This document shows positions 28,249 through 38,248 of a stretch of 64,000 nt of DNA, piece after piece. A model generated the notes under the pieces. It was not told the DNA's origin. It saw only the letters and a list, made by a program, of their open reading frames with translations, and did no database searches. A program made the translations under genes and the position numbers. How positions within the stretch are numbered: position 1 is the stretch's first letter; every line of letters begins with the position of its first letter. This DNA comes from Marinomonas spartinae. GTDB lineage: Bacteria; Pseudomonadota; Gammaproteobacteria; Pseudomonadales; Marinomonadaceae. The stretch lies in contig NZ_JAEMUI010000006.1 in assembly GCF_016461715.1 (NCBI RefSeq), positions 120,251 to 184,250 on the forward strand. The letters run 5' to 3'.

Positions 28249-29502
28249 ATGCAGCATTATTCAGGCTTTGCGTTGCTGAAGCATAGTTTCAGTCATCATG
28301 AAAATTGGCAACGAGTTTGGCGCAACCCAACCCCGAAAAAGAAATACGATGTGATCATCGTTGGCGGTGGCGGTCATGGTTTGGCGACGGCCTATTACCT
28401 TGCTAAACAGTTTGGTGTGACCAACGTCGCGGTGATCGAGAAGGGGTTCTTGGGGGGCGGTAATACGGCTCGTAATACCACCATTGTGCGTTCCAACTAC
28501 TTGTGGGATGAGGCAGCACATTTATACGAGCACGCGATGAAGCTCTGGGAAGGCTTGTCTCAGGATTTGAACTACAACGTCATGTTTTCTCAACGTGGTT
28601 GTTTGAATCTGGGTCATACTTTGCAGGATATGCGTGATATTGAACGACGTGTGAACGCCAACCGCTTAAACGGTATCGATGGAGAGGTGTTGGATGCTAA
28701 ACAGGTCAAAGAAATTGTCCCTGCACTAGATTGCTCTGAGAACGCTCGCTACCCAGTGCTTGGCGCGTCTTGGCAGCCACGAGCTGGGATTGCACGTCAC
28801 GATGCTGTCGCATGGGGCTTTGCCCGTGGGGCCGATGCTCATGGTGTGGATTTGATCCAGCAAACCGAAGTGGAAGATTTGATCATTGAAGACGATACAG
28901 TCGTCGGGGTGAGAACCAAACGCTATGGCGATATTAAAGCCGATCGTGTGGGGTGTGTGGTCGCAGGGAATTCTAGTGTGTTAGCGAAGATGGCAGGCTT
29001 TGAATTGCCGTTGGAGTCGCATCCATTACAAGCCTTAGTGTCTGAGCCGATCAAACCAATTCTCGATACCGTGGTCATGTCTAACCAAGTACATGGTTAC
29101 GCATCGCAATCCGATAAAGGGGATTTGGTAATTGGCGCGGGGATCGATGGTTATAACGGTTACGGCCAGCGAGGATCTTACAGCACCATTGAGCATACGA
29201 TCCAAGCGATTGTCGAAATGTTCCCAATATTCAGCCGAGTGCGCATGAACCGTCAGTGGGGCGGTATCGTTGATACGACGCCGGATGCTTGTCCTATTAT
29301 CAGTGAAACGCCCGTCAAAAATCTGTTTTTTAACTGTGGCTGGGGAACGGGTGGTTTTAAAGCCACGCCAGGGTCAGGCAATGTGTTTGCTGCGTCGTTG
29401 GCGAAGGGCGAAATGCACCCATTAGCGAAGCCGTTTTCTATGTTTCGTTTTCACGATGGGTCCTTGGTTGACGAACACGGCGCAGCTGGTGTGGCTCACT
29501 AG
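28249..29502 (+). CDS. soxB: Sarcosine oxidase beta subunit
   Basis: Beta subunit of heterotetrameric sarcosine oxidase, which demethylates sarcosine to glycine with transfer of the one-carbon unit to tetrahydrofolate. It has 417 residues. The FAD-binding [19 protein letters not shown] lies near residue 37, and [13 protein letters not shown] near residue 180 contains the histidine expected to bind FMN covalently. The C-terminal DAO fold shows [10 protein letters not shown] and [15 protein letters not shown]. First gene of soxBDAG-purU. Confidence 0.96.
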   Translation: MQHYSGFALLKHSFSHHENWQRVWRNPTPKKKYDVIIVGGGGHGLATAYYLAKQFGVTNVAVIEKGFLGGGNTARNTTIVRSNYLWDEAAHLYEHAMKLWEGLSQDLNYNVMFSQRGCLNLGHTLQDMRDIERRVNANRLNGIDGEVLDAKQVKEIVPALDCSENARYPVLGASWQPRAGIARHDAVAWGFARGADAHGVDLIQQTEVEDLIIEDDTVVGVRTKRYGDIKADRVGCVVAGNSSVLAKMAGFELPLESHPLQALVSEPIKPILDTVVMSNQVHGYASQSDKGDLVIGAGIDGYNGYGQRGSYSTIEHTIQAIVEMFPIFSRVRMNRQWGGIVDTTPDACPIISETPVKNLFFNCGWGTGGFKATPGSGNVFAASLAKGEMHPLAKPFSMFRFHDGSLVDEHGAAGVAH

Positions 29503-29574
29503 CGCTAGATTTTACGTTTTTATTCTAGTAGGACATTCTGGCAAAGAAAGGTTGGCTGGAAAGGAGAAAGTTCC

Positions 29575-29859
29575 ATGTTGCATATTTATTGTCCTCATTG
29601 TGGCGAAAGTCGCGATGAAGAAGAATTTCACCCTGTAGGTCAAGCCCATATAGAACGGCCTAAAGACCCGGATGCGTGCTCAGACAAAGAATGGGGAGAG
29701 TTTTTGTATTTTCGTCGTAACCCACGAGGGCTGCACCATGAATTATGGGTGCATGCGGCAGGCTGTCGTAAGTTCTTTAATATGACGCGTAATACGCAAA
29801 CCTACGAAATCAAAGAAGTCTACAAGCTTGGTGAACAACCAAGTGTTGTTGCTGAGTAG
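29575..29859 (+). CDS. soxD: Sarcosine oxidase delta subunit
   Basis: A 94-residue subunit with the zinc-binding pattern CPHCGESRDEEEF, His residues near position 25 and a Cys in HAAGCRKFFNMTRNT, as in the delta subunit that stabilises the complex. Good AAGGAG ribosome site. It sits between soxB and soxA in the standard order. Confidence 0.94.
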   Translation: MLHIYCPHCGESRDEEEFHPVGQAHIERPKDPDACSDKEWGEFLYFRRNPRGLHHELWVHAAGCRKFFNMTRNTQTYEIKEVYKLGEQPSVVAE

Positions 29860-29870
29860 AGGATTTATTC

Positions 29871-32800
29871 ATGGCTCAACAGACACATAAAGAGACGCGT
29901 CGACTTTCCACTGGCGGTCGTATTGATCGATCTAAACCGATCACCTTTACTTTTAACGACAAACAGTACAAAGGCTACGAAGGCGATACTTTGGCCTCCG
30001 CTTTGCTGGCCAATGGCGTGGACATTATCGGACGTAGTTTTAAATACAGCCGACCACGTGGCATTGTGGCCGCAGGGGCAGAGGAGCCCAACGCGATTAT
30101 GCAATTGGGCGCCACTGAAGCCACACAAATTCCTAACGTGCGTGCGACTCAACAAGCCTTGTATGATGGTTTAGTGTGTAAAGTGACCAATGGTTGGCCC
30201 AACGTTGAGAATGATTTAATGAGTTGGGTGGGCAAACTTGGTGGAAAGATGATGCCGCCAGGGTTTTACTACAAAACCTTTATGTACCCAAAATCCATGT
30301 GGGAAACTTACGAATCCTATATTCGTAAGGCCGCGGGTCTAGGTCGTTCGCCAAAAGAAAACGACCCTGACCGATATGACAACATGAACCAACATTGCGA
30401 TGTGTTGGTGGTTGGCGGTGGCCCTGCCGGGCTGATGGCGGCGTTGACGGCGGCTCGTGGCGGCGCACGAGTGATTTTAGCGGATGAGCAAAACGAATTT
30501 GGCGGCAGCTTATTAAGCAGTAAAGAAAGCATTGGCAATAAGCCCGCAACAGAATGGGTCGACGACGTCGTCAAAGAGTTAGCCCGCTTTGATAATGTGC
30601 AGCTGCTAACCCATGCGACGGTGAATGGTTATCACGATCACAACTTTTTGACCATTCATCAACACCTAACAGATCAGTCTTTTGACAAAGCGCCCAATGG
30701 ACAAATTTGTCAGCGTTTGCATCGTGTACGTGCCAAGTGGGTTGTCTTAGCGACGGGTGCACATGAGCGTCCTTTAGTCTATGGCAATAATGATGTACCA
30801 GGCTGCATGGTTGCCAATGCCGTATCCACCTATATTCAGCGTTACGGCGTCGTACCAGGTAAGGACTTGGTTCTGATGACCACCAATGATAATGCCTATC
30901 GTGCGGCGTTAGATTGGCATGACGCAGGTCACAATGTGGTAGCGATTGTTGATACCCGTAAGAACCCCAAAGGCACTTTGGTCGAAGCCGCTCGTGAGCG
31001 TGGTATGACAGTGATGCTCGGCTCTGGTGTGGTGGATGTACAAGGCAGCAAACGTGTCACTGGCGTCTCTATTGCCAAGCTTAATGAGGCGGGCGACCAA
31101 GTAGAGGGGGCGGTGATTGAAGTAAAAGCCGATACCGTTGCCAGCTCTGGCGGCTGGAGCCCTGTTATTCATTTATCTTGCCATACTGGTTCAAGACCTG
31201 TATGGAATGATGAGGTGGTTGGCTTTTTGCCTGGACCAAGTCAGCAACAGCAATTAACAGCAGGCGCGATTAATGGTGCCTACTCAACGGCTGCCGCGCT
31301 TGAGCAAGGTATAAATGTTGGGCAATCAGCATTAGAAAAACTGGCAATGAAAATGGCCGATGTGAGTGTTCCTGAAACGGAAACCTTGACCGAGGCTGAA
31401 CCGATGGCCTTGTTTCATATTCCGCATCCAAAACCGACTCACAAAGCGCCTAAGCAATTTGTCGATTTGCAAAATGATGTGACCGCTGCGGGTATTGAGC
31501 TGGCTTGTCGAGAAGGGTTTGAATCCATCGAGCACGTTAAGCGCTACACCGCGATGGGGTTTGGTACCGATCAAGGTAAGCTGGGCAATATCAACGGCAT
31601 GGCGATTGCGGCGAAATACTTGAAGCAATCCATTCCGGAAACGGGGACAACAATCTTCCGTCCGAATTACACCCCGGTGACCTTTGGTGCCATTGCTGGA
31701 CGTGATTGTGGTGAGTTGTTTGATCCAAAACGTTATACCGCCATGCATCAATGGCATATGGAGCATGGTGCGAAGTTTGAAGACGTTGGTCAGTGGAAAC
31801 GCCCATGGTATTACCCAAAAGCAGGGGAAACCATGCAAGAAGCGCTGAATCGAGAGTGCTTAGCAACTCGTGAGTCGGTGGGTATCTTGGATGCGTCTAC
31901 GTTGGGGAAAATTGACATTCAAGGTAAAGACGCTCGTGAGTTCTTAGGCCGTGTGTATACCAATGCTTGGGCGAAACTGGCGGTGGGCAAATGTCGTTAC
32001 GGCTTGATGTGTGGCGAAGACGGTATGGTCTTTGACGACGGGGTAACCTCTTGCCTAGCGGAAAATCATTTCTTAATGACAACCACAACCGGTGGGGCGG
32101 CCCATGTGTTGTCGTGGCTAGAGCTTTATCATCAAACAGAATGGCCAGAGCTGGAGGTATATTTTACCAGTGTAACGGATCATTGGGCGACCATGACCAT
32201 CTCTGGTCCGAACAGCCGTCGCTTATTAGAAACCCTGACGGATGGGGATGTGTCCAAAGAAAGCATGTCCTTTATGGATTGGAAAGCCATGACCGTTGCT
32301 GGTGTACCGGCTCGAGTGTTCCGTATCTCCTTCACTGGGGAGCTGTCTTTCGAGATCAACGTACAAGCTAATTACGGTATGCACGTTTGGAAGGCTTTAT
32401 TTGAACAGGGTAAACAGTTCAACTTAACGCCTTACGGTACGGAAACCATGCACATCTTGCGTGCGGAGAAAGGCTTTATTATTGCCGGTCAAGATACCGA
32501 TGGCTCAGTGCACCCATTTGATTTGGGGATGCCTTGGGCGGTGTCCATGCAAAAACCGTTTAGCTTTATCGGCAAACGTGGCATGCAGCGTGAAGACTGT
32601 GTCAGAAAAGATCGCAAGCAATTAGTGGGTTTAAAGACAACTGATCCAAGTGTGGTGCTACCAGAAGGTGCACAGGGGGTATTCGACCCGAAAGCGTCTA
32701 TTCCTATGCCGATGGTAGGACATGTGTCATCCAGTTATTGGAGTGCCAATTTAGGTCGCTCTGTCGCTATGGGATTTGTGAAAGGCGGCCACGATAAAAT

Positions 32801-32903
32801 GGGGCAAAAAGTCTATTACCCCTTGGTTGATGGTCGTGTTGTCGAAGCGGAAATATGCAGCCCAGTATTTTTAGATCCAAAGGGGGAGCGCCAAAATGTC
32901 TGA
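29871..32903 (+). CDS. soxA: Sarcosine oxidase alpha subunit
   Basis: A 1010-residue subunit. The N-terminal 2Fe-2S-ferredoxin-like fold (YKGYEGDTLASALLANGVDIIGRSFKYSRPRG) is followed by an NAD-binding flavoprotein-type domain with VVGGGPAGLMAALTAARGG, and from about residue 600 a GcvT-like tetrahydrofolate-binding domain (RECLATRESVGILDASTLGKIDIQGKDA; SFTGELSFEINV). This makes 5,10-methylene-THF from the sarcosine methyl group. The end overlaps soxG by eight bases. Confidence 0.97.
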   Translation: MAQQTHKETRRLSTGGRIDRSKPITFTFNDKQYKGYEGDTLASALLANGVDIIGRSFKYSRPRGIVAAGAEEPNAIMQLGATEATQIPNVRATQQALYDGLVCKVTNGWPNVENDLMSWVGKLGGKMMPPGFYYKTFMYPKSMWETYESYIRKAAGLGRSPKENDPDRYDNMNQHCDVLVVGGGPAGLMAALTAARGGARVILADEQNEFGGSLLSSKESIGNKPATEWVDDVVKELARFDNVQLLTHATVNGYHDHNFLTIHQHLTDQSFDKAPNGQICQRLHRVRAKWVVLATGAHERPLVYGNNDVPGCMVANAVSTYIQRYGVVPGKDLVLMTTNDNAYRAALDWHDAGHNVVAIVDTRKNPKGTLVEAARERGMTVMLGSGVVDVQGSKRVTGVSIAKLNEAGDQVEGAVIEVKADTVASSGGWSPVIHLSCHTGSRPVWNDEVVGFLPGPSQQQQLTAGAINGAYSTAAALEQGINVGQSALEKLAMKMADVSVPETETLTEAEPMALFHIPHPKPTHKAPKQFVDLQNDVTAAGIELACREGFESIEHVKRYTAMGFGTDQGKLGNINGMAIAAKYLKQSIPETGTTIFRPNYTPVTFGAIAGRDCGELFDPKRYTAMHQWHMEHGAKFEDVGQWKRPWYYPKAGETMQEALNRECLATRESVGILDASTLGKIDIQGKDAREFLGRVYTNAWAKLAVGKCRYGLMCGEDGMVFDDGVTSCLAENHFLMTTTTGGAAHVLSWLELYHQTEWPELEVYFTSVTDHWATMTISGPNSRRLLETLTDGDVSKESMSFMDWKAMTVAGVPARVFRISFTGELSFEINVQANYGMHVWKALFEQGKQFNLTPYGTETMHILRAEKGFIIAGQDTDGSVHPFDLGMPWAVSMQKPFSFIGKRGMQREDCVRKDRKQLVGLKTTDPSVVLPEGAQGVFDPKASIPMPMVGHVSSSYWSANLGRSVAMGFVKGGHDKMGQKVYYPLVDGRVVEAEICSPVFLDPKGERQNV

Positions 32904-33573
32904 TGCAATGCTTAATGAAAAAGTAGAGGCGACGAAAGGCAAAATGGTGATGAATCAAATCCCAGCCGATATCGTTGGAGAAAGTCCATTACACCATGCG
33001 GATTTAGAGACGCTGGCAAGTCGTGGGCAAGGCCAAGGCGGAGTGCATCTTAAAGAAAAGTCGCTGCAAGGTTTGTTGATCCTACGGGCCAAGCCTGATG
33101 AGGTTCAATTGGCAGAAATCGAAAGCGTACTGGGTGTAGCTTTACCAACGACACCACTGACCAGTGAGGAGAAAGCGGGTGAAAAAGGCGATATCAGTGT
33201 ACGTTGGGTATCGCCTGATGAATGGTTTATCGTCGTACCTGCGACGGTGGCGTTTCAATTGGAAAGCGATTTTCAAACTTCTGTCTCAGGGCATTATTCC
33301 TTAGTGAATGTGAGTAGTGGTTACACTATCTTGCAACTCTCTGGCGACAATGTGGTTGATGTGCTGAAAAAATCAACGCCAATTGATGTTCACCCGAGTG
33401 TTTTCCCGATTGGCAAGGTGGTGTCCAGTGTGTTTGCCAAAAGTGGCGCAATGATGTTGCGCCGCACCGGTGACAACGCATTTGAACTCATTATAAGACG
33501 TAGCTTCGCGGACTATATCTGGTTGTGGCTTCAAGATGCCAGCATGGAATATGGCCTTGTGATCGAGGCCTGA
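32896..33573 (+). CDS. soxG: Sarcosine oxidase gamma subunit
   Basis: A 225-residue subunit of the tetramer, starting inside the end of soxA. Family features are SPLHHADLETLASRG at the N-terminus, VRWVSPDEWFIVVP, and the C-terminal TGDNAFELIIRRSFADYIWLWLQDA, a GcvT-C-like fold. It packs against SoxA; no independent catalytic role is known. Confidence 0.92.
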   Translation: MSDAMLNEKVEATKGKMVMNQIPADIVGESPLHHADLETLASRGQGQGGVHLKEKSLQGLLILRAKPDEVQLAEIESVLGVALPTTPLTSEEKAGEKGDISVRWVSPDEWFIVVPATVAFQLESDFQTSVSGHYSLVNVSSGYTILQLSGDNVVDVLKKSTPIDVHPSVFPIGKVVSSVFAKSGAMMLRRTGDNAFELIIRRSFADYIWLWLQDASMEYGLVIEA

Positions 33574-33619
33574 TGTCAAACTTTGGTCGTATTTAACACT
33601 TTTTATCTGAGAGACTCTT

Positions 33620-34486
33620 ATGACAACAAAAATCGCCCCTTGGATTTTTACCGCGAGCTGCCCAAGTATTATTGGTACGGTTGACGTGGTTACCCGCTAT
33701 ATGGCGGAATCTGGTCATTATGTAGATGAAATTCACTCCTTTGATGATAGAGAATCAGGGCGATTTTTTATTCGTGTTGAGTTTTTGCCTAAAAAAGAAG
33801 GGTTTAGTGCCAGTGTGTTCGAGCAGGAGTTTTCGGCTCGTGCGCAAGAGTTCAACATGGAATGGGCGCTGACTGAGCCAAACCATCGTCCTCGAGTGGC
33901 GATTATGGTTTCAAAATACGACCATTGTTTGAACGATTTGCTCTACCGTTTTCGAACTGGGCAATTGAACATTGATGTGACGGTGATTATCTCAAATCAC
34001 CCGGATTTAGAAGAACTCGCTAAATGGCATCGCATCCCGTATTACCATTTGCCCATCACAGCGGAAACCAAGCTAGAACAAGAAGCAAAAGTAAAGAGTT
34101 TGATCGAGCAATACGATACTGAGCTGGTGGTTCTTGCCCGCTATATGCAAGTATTGTCTCCTGACATGTGTGAATACTTGGATGGCCGGGCGATTAATAT
34201 TCACCATTCTCTATTACCTGGTTTTAAGGGGGCTCGCCCCTATCACCAAGCGTGGGAAAAAGGGGTGAAGATGGTAGGGGCTACAGCTCATTACGTGAAC
34301 AACGATTTAGATGAAGGACCGATCATCACCCAAGGTATCCAAGTCGTGAATCACGCTCACTACGTGGAAGATCTGGTGGCAAAAGGTCAAGATATCGAAC
34401 GTGTTACTTTGTTTAATGCGGTGAAATGTCACATCGAAAAACGTGTGTTTTTGAATGGTAAGCGGACGGTTGTGTTTGGTGGGTAA
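33620..34486 (+). CDS. purU: Formyltetrahydrofolate deformylase
   Basis: Hydrolyses 10-formyl-THF to formate and THF, regenerating folate for sarcosine demethylation. The 288 residues comprise an N-terminal ACT domain (about 8-85) and a formyltransferase domain with VAIMVSKYDHCLNDLLYR, the catalytic NIHHSLLPGFKGARPYHQA and GATAHYVNNDLDEGPII. It is 46 bases downstream of soxG, the usual company of soxBDAG in pseudomonads. Confidence 0.96.
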   Translation: MTTKIAPWIFTASCPSIIGTVDVVTRYMAESGHYVDEIHSFDDRESGRFFIRVEFLPKKEGFSASVFEQEFSARAQEFNMEWALTEPNHRPRVAIMVSKYDHCLNDLLYRFRTGQLNIDVTVIISNHPDLEELAKWHRIPYYHLPITAETKLEQEAKVKSLIEQYDTELVVLARYMQVLSPDMCEYLDGRAINIHHSLLPGFKGARPYHQAWEKGVKMVGATAHYVNNDLDEGPIITQGIQVVNHAHYVEDLVAKGQDIERVTLFNAVKCHIEKRVFLNGKRTVVFGG

Positions 34487-34550
34487 ACGTTTAGGGTTGA
34501 ACTAACATTCTTTTTTATTGTTAAGATTCGCTTCAGAAAGGAATGTTAAC

Positions 34551-34585
34551 GTCTATTAAGCTATTAATTTTATAGCTTAATAGAC
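34551..34585. promoter_or_regulatory. Perfect 14-bp inverted repeat abutting a ribosome site
   Basis: GTCTATTAAGCTAT pairs perfectly with ATAGCTTAATAGAC around a 7-base loop. It ends one base before the GGAGGAG Shine-Dalgarno of the small gene at 34599. It could be an operator or a translation-control hairpin. Confidence 0.55.
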
Positions 34586-34598
34586 TGGAGGAGAAACA

Positions 34599-34811
34599 AT
34601 GAATGTTAGTTCAAACATGAGCTCATCATCTATGAGTACAGTGAGTACCCCGAAAGCCCATTATTCTGCGCAAGAAGTTAACGAGTCAACCTTAGCCCCA
34701 GAGCGTGATGGTGACAGTGATGATCACAATGTTAGTAGGGTTCAAGCAAGCTCGCCTACTCGTAACTTGAGTGGGCAATCTATTGGGCAGCGTATCAATG
34801 TTGTTGCTTAG
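34599..34811 (+). CDS. Small serine-rich hypothetical protein
   Basis: A 70-residue hydrophilic, Ser/Asn-rich protein with no signal peptide or membrane segment; the C-terminal part reads NLSGQSIGQRINVVA. An excellent Shine-Dalgarno (GGAGGAG, 5-base spacing) and a dedicated hairpin terminator downstream support it as a real gene. Family and function not recognised. Confidence 0.6.
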   Translation: MNVSSNMSSSSMSTVSTPKAHYSAQEVNESTLAPERDGDSDDHNVSRVQASSPTRNLSGQSIGQRINVVA

Positions 34812-34920
34812 GCGCTTGCCTATTGGCTTTGATACGGCCTTTAAATGTATGAGTAAAAGGTCTGAGAACTGCGACATTAAGCATGTTATTAAGGTCTAGA
34901 AGGCTGCACTGAATCCTCAT

Positions 34921-34956
34921 AGAAAATCCGATATCTTTGCTGATATCGGATTTTCT
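34921..34956. terminator. Terminator-like perfect hairpin
   Basis: AGAAAATCCGATATC pairs perfectly with GATATCGGATTTTCT around TTTGCT. It ends the small gene's transcript and may also serve the convergent MarR gene. Confidence 0.7.
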
Positions 34957-35084
34957 CATTTATTCAGTTAACAATTAGCGGCTTAATTGAGCAATTTTCC
35001 TTTGAGCAAATAAGGCTCAGTCATTTTTGTTAGCAATGAAAATGATGTTTTAACCTCGACTTAATCTGATTCCAAAACTCTCTA

Positions 35085-35519
35085 TCAAATTATTTGTCTG
35101 GCGCTTTCTTCAATTTTATCCAGTAACTCCAGTAATTTTTTCCGATCAGACTCAGCGAGTGATTTTAGCAGTAGCGCTTCAGTCGACTCTGCAAGAAAAG
35201 TCACGCGCTCGTAATTTTCTCGGCCTACGTCGGTGAGGGAAAATTCTACCAAACGGCGATCTTGTTCGTTGACGATTTTTTTGACCCACCCCTTGTTACA
35301 AAGATTGCTTCCGGCACGTGAGGCGGCGACTCTGGCTAAGCCAATGGACTTTTCTAAATCTCTGACAGAAAGCTTATCATGGCGGCCTAGATGCGTCAGA
35401 ACACGCCATTCAGGAATGCTTAAGCCAAGTTGTTTTCTGTATTTGCGCGCCAAGGCTTCAGAGGTCTGTTGGGCCGCCTGATTAAGGCGATATGGAATAA
35501 AGCTATTGAGATCAAACAT
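35085..35519 (-). CDS. MarR-family transcriptional regulator
   Basis: A 144-residue MarR protein with winged-helix core about 30-100: IPEWRVLTHLGRHDKLSVRDLEKSIGLARVAASRAGSNLCNKGWV, then the wing VNEQDRRLVEFSLTDVG. It is divergent from hmgA across 149 bp containing a palindrome, so it is the likely repressor of hmgA-hpd-fahA with a pathway intermediate as inducer. That assignment is by position. Confidence 0.88.
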   Translation of the reverse strand: MFDLNSFIPYRLNQAAQQTSEALARKYRKQLGLSIPEWRVLTHLGRHDKLSVRDLEKSIGLARVAASRAGSNLCNKGWVKKIVNEQDRRLVEFSLTDVGRENYERVTFLAESTEALLLKSLAESDRKKLLELLDKIEESARQII

Positions 35520-35629
35520 GTCCTACCTTCTAACACGCAAACAGAGAGCCTAACGATAAAATATTGTTGTGCATTGTATAGGGTTTCTATGAACTTCTCC
35601 TTAAGAAGAGTAATGAAAAACTGCTTGAC

Positions 35630-35647
35630 TCATTTCATTTGAAATGA
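35630..35647. promoter_or_regulatory. Candidate MarR operator before hmgA
   Basis: TCATTTC-ATTT-GAAATGA palindrome 21 bases upstream of the hmgA start, in the shared control region. Size and symmetry suit a MarR dimer. Confidence 0.45.
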
Positions 35648-35668
35648 TTTTATGGTTTTTCATTCGCT

Positions 35669-36973
35669 ATGTTGAGCTCAGTTATGTTCTATCTCAGCGG
35701 CTTTAGAAATCATCATTCGACTGAGGCACTGTCTGGTGTGTTGCCAATTGGGCAGAACAGTCCTCAGCGTTGTCCATTTGGTTTGTATGCGGAGCAGATT
35801 AGTGGTTCGTCTTTTACGGCAGGCCAAGGACATAATTTACGCAGTTGGTTGTATCGCATCCGACCAAGCGTTGCCCATCGCGCTGATGGAAAACGGGTGG
35901 AGGTCACTAACTGGGTATCCCAAGCCGATGAGAGTAATACACACATTGCGTTTGATCCCCTTAGATGGTGTCCATTAGCCGACGCTGCAGGGCATTGGGT
36001 ACAATCGGTACGTACCTTGACCATTGCTGGGGGAGCGACATCTCAAACGGGCATGTCCGCGAGTATTGCTACGCTGCATCCAGATCCACAGCCTGTCTTT
36101 CAAAATCATGATGCTGAAATGCTTGTGATGCCGATCAGTGCGGCGATCACCTTGCGTACCGAATTTGGCGTATTAGAAGTTGAGGTTGGTCATCTCGCAG
36201 TTGTTCCGCGTTCTGCTTTTGTCGAGTTTATTTGTGAACAGACGACCCAACTGTATTTGTTAGAAAATTATGGAACCCCTTTTGAATTACCTAATCGTGG
36301 TGCTATCGGGGCCAATGGTCTAGCGAATGAACGAGACTTTGAATACCCCGTGGCGAACTATATTGAACAACCTATAAAGACATGGGTGATGGAAAAACGA
36401 GAAGGAGACTTTCGTGAGTTTACCCTTGATCATTCTCCATTCGATGTTTTAGGTTGGCATGGAAATCACGCGCCTTATCGCTATGATTTGAGGCGCTTTA
36501 ACACGCTAGGCTCCATCAGCTATGATCATCCTGATCCTTCTATCTTTACCGTATTGAGTTCACCTGGCTTACGGGCGGGCGTGGCGAATATTGATGTGGT
36601 GGTATTTGGTAACCGCTGGTTAGTGGCGGACAATACCTTTAGGCCGCCTTGGTACCATCGTAATGTTATGTCCGAGTTTATGGGACTAATTTATGGGGTG
36701 TATGATGCGAAGCCGAATGGCTTTCTCCCAGGTGGCGCCAGTCTGCATAATGCGGGGGCCCCCCATGGGCCTGATCATGAGGCTTATACTAAGGCGTCCA
36801 CATCGTCATTGGCACCAAACAAATTAGAGGGTACGCTTGCCTTTATGTTTGAAACGAGTGCCTCACAACGTATCACAACATTTGCTGCCAATACCCCAGA
36901 ACGACAAAAAGACTATGTGGAATGTTGGGAATCTATTCAGCCTGCTAGTCTATTGGATAGCCATCATGATTAA
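35669..36973 (+). CDS. hmgA: Homogentisate 1,2-dioxygenase
   Basis: Ring-opening Fe(II) dioxygenase that converts homogentisate to maleylacetoacetate. It has 434 residues. The N-terminus YLSGFRNHHSTEALSGVLPIGQNSPQ is typical, as are the metal-site segments PPWYHRNVMSEFMGLIYG (His, Glu) and GGASLHNAGAPHGPDHEAY (His). The ATG at 35669 or the one at 35684 (MFYLSGF) may be used; neither has a strong ribosome site. First gene of the tyrosine-degradation set. Confidence 0.96.
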   Translation: MLSSVMFYLSGFRNHHSTEALSGVLPIGQNSPQRCPFGLYAEQISGSSFTAGQGHNLRSWLYRIRPSVAHRADGKRVEVTNWVSQADESNTHIAFDPLRWCPLADAAGHWVQSVRTLTIAGGATSQTGMSASIATLHPDPQPVFQNHDAEMLVMPISAAITLRTEFGVLEVEVGHLAVVPRSAFVEFICEQTTQLYLLENYGTPFELPNRGAIGANGLANERDFEYPVANYIEQPIKTWVMEKREGDFREFTLDHSPFDVLGWHGNHAPYRYDLRRFNTLGSISYDHPDPSIFTVLSSPGLRAGVANIDVVVFGNRWLVADNTFRPPWYHRNVMSEFMGLIYGVYDAKPNGFLPGGASLHNAGAPHGPDHEAYTKASTSSLAPNKLEGTLAFMFETSASQRITTFAANTPERQKDYVECWESIQPASLLDSHHD

Positions 36974-37123
36974 CCCTGCTGGTGGTCGCCTATCACTATC
37001 TATCGCGCTACACTGGTCACGAAGTGTTCGTGGCATGGCGATGCCGCCCCCTGTAAAGATCTGAACACACTATTTGCACTGCATGAAGCACCATAATTCA
37101 AATACTTAAATAGGAATGCAAAA

Positions 37124-38200
37124 ATGACAGATCTGTTTGATAACCCAGTTGGTTTGAATGGTTTTGAGTTTGTTGAGTTTTCTGGCCCTAATCCAGACAA
37201 AATCGCAGAGGTGTTTTGTCTCTTAGGGTTTGAGTTAGTCGCAACGCATCGTTCGAAAGACGTGGCGCTTTACCGTCAAGGTGGCATCAACTTTATCTTA
37301 AATAAAGAAAAAGGCAGTGAAGCTTACTATTTTGGTCAGGAGCATGGTAATGCGGCATCAGGTATGGCGTTTCGGGTAAGAAACTCCCATGAAGCCTATC
37401 GTTATGTGCTCTCGAAAGGGGCTAAGCCAATGGATATTCCGACTGGCCCCATGGAACTTAGGTTGCCTGCTATTAAAGGTATTGGTGGCGCCCCTATCTA
37501 TCTGATTGACCGCTACGAAGAGGGAACATCAATCTATGATATTGATTTCGAGTTCCTTCCAGGGGTGGATCGTTATCCTAAAGGTCACGGTTTTTATGAG
37601 ATCGATCACCTAACTCATAATGTCTATAAAGGCCGTATGGCACATTGGAGTCATTTTTATGAGTCCTTGTTTAACTTTCGAGAAATTCGATACTTTGATA
37701 TCAAAGGTGAATATACCGGTCTAACCTCACGGGCCATGACGGCGCCGGATGGCAAAATTCGTATTCCATTGAATGAAGAGGCGTCCAATGGTACGGGGCA
37801 AATTGAAGAGTTTCTTATGTCATTCAACGGGGAGGGAATTCAACATATCGCCCTGCGAACAGAGGATTTATTCGCCAGTGTCGACTCACTGCGTGCCAGT
37901 GGTATTGAGTTGATGACCGCCCCGCCAGATACTTATTACGAGATGCTTGAGGAGCGTTTACCCGGTCATGGTGAAGAGGTAAATGCGCTAAAGAGTCGTG
38001 GTATTTTACTCGACGGCACAACAGAAACGGCCCCTCGATTATTACTGCAAATATTCTCAACGAATCAGCTAGGCCCTGTCTTTTTTGAGTTTATCCAACG
38101 CAAAGGAGATGATGGCTTTGGCGAAGGTAACTTTAAGGCCTTGTTTGAGTCAATTGAACGGGATCAAGTGGCCCGTGGGGTTGTTGGGAACCAAGCATAA
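37124..38200 (+). CDS. hpd: 4-Hydroxyphenylpyruvate dioxygenase
   Basis: Fe(II) enzyme that forms homogentisate from 4-hydroxyphenylpyruvate. The 358 residues form two vicinal-oxygen-chelate halves. The metal triad is visible: His in [13 protein letters not shown], His in [13 protein letters not shown], Glu in [21 protein letters not shown] 150-bp gap without features separates it from hmgA; a TAGGAA ribosome site precedes the ATG. Confidence 0.96.
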   Translation: MTDLFDNPVGLNGFEFVEFSGPNPDKIAEVFCLLGFELVATHRSKDVALYRQGGINFILNKEKGSEAYYFGQEHGNAASGMAFRVRNSHEAYRYVLSKGAKPMDIPTGPMELRLPAIKGIGGAPIYLIDRYEEGTSIYDIDFEFLPGVDRYPKGHGFYEIDHLTHNVYKGRMAHWSHFYESLFNFREIRYFDIKGEYTGLTSRAMTAPDGKIRIPLNEEASNGTGQIEEFLMSFNGEGIQHIALRTEDLFASVDSLRASGIELMTAPPDTYYEMLEERLPGHGEEVNALKSRGILLDGTTETAPRLLLQIFSTNQLGPVFFEFIQRKGDDGFGEGNFKALFESIERDQVARGVVGNQA

Positions 38201-38248
38201 TAATAAAGACCAAGGTTTGGAGCGGTTAAAAGGAGGTATTGAGAGAGC

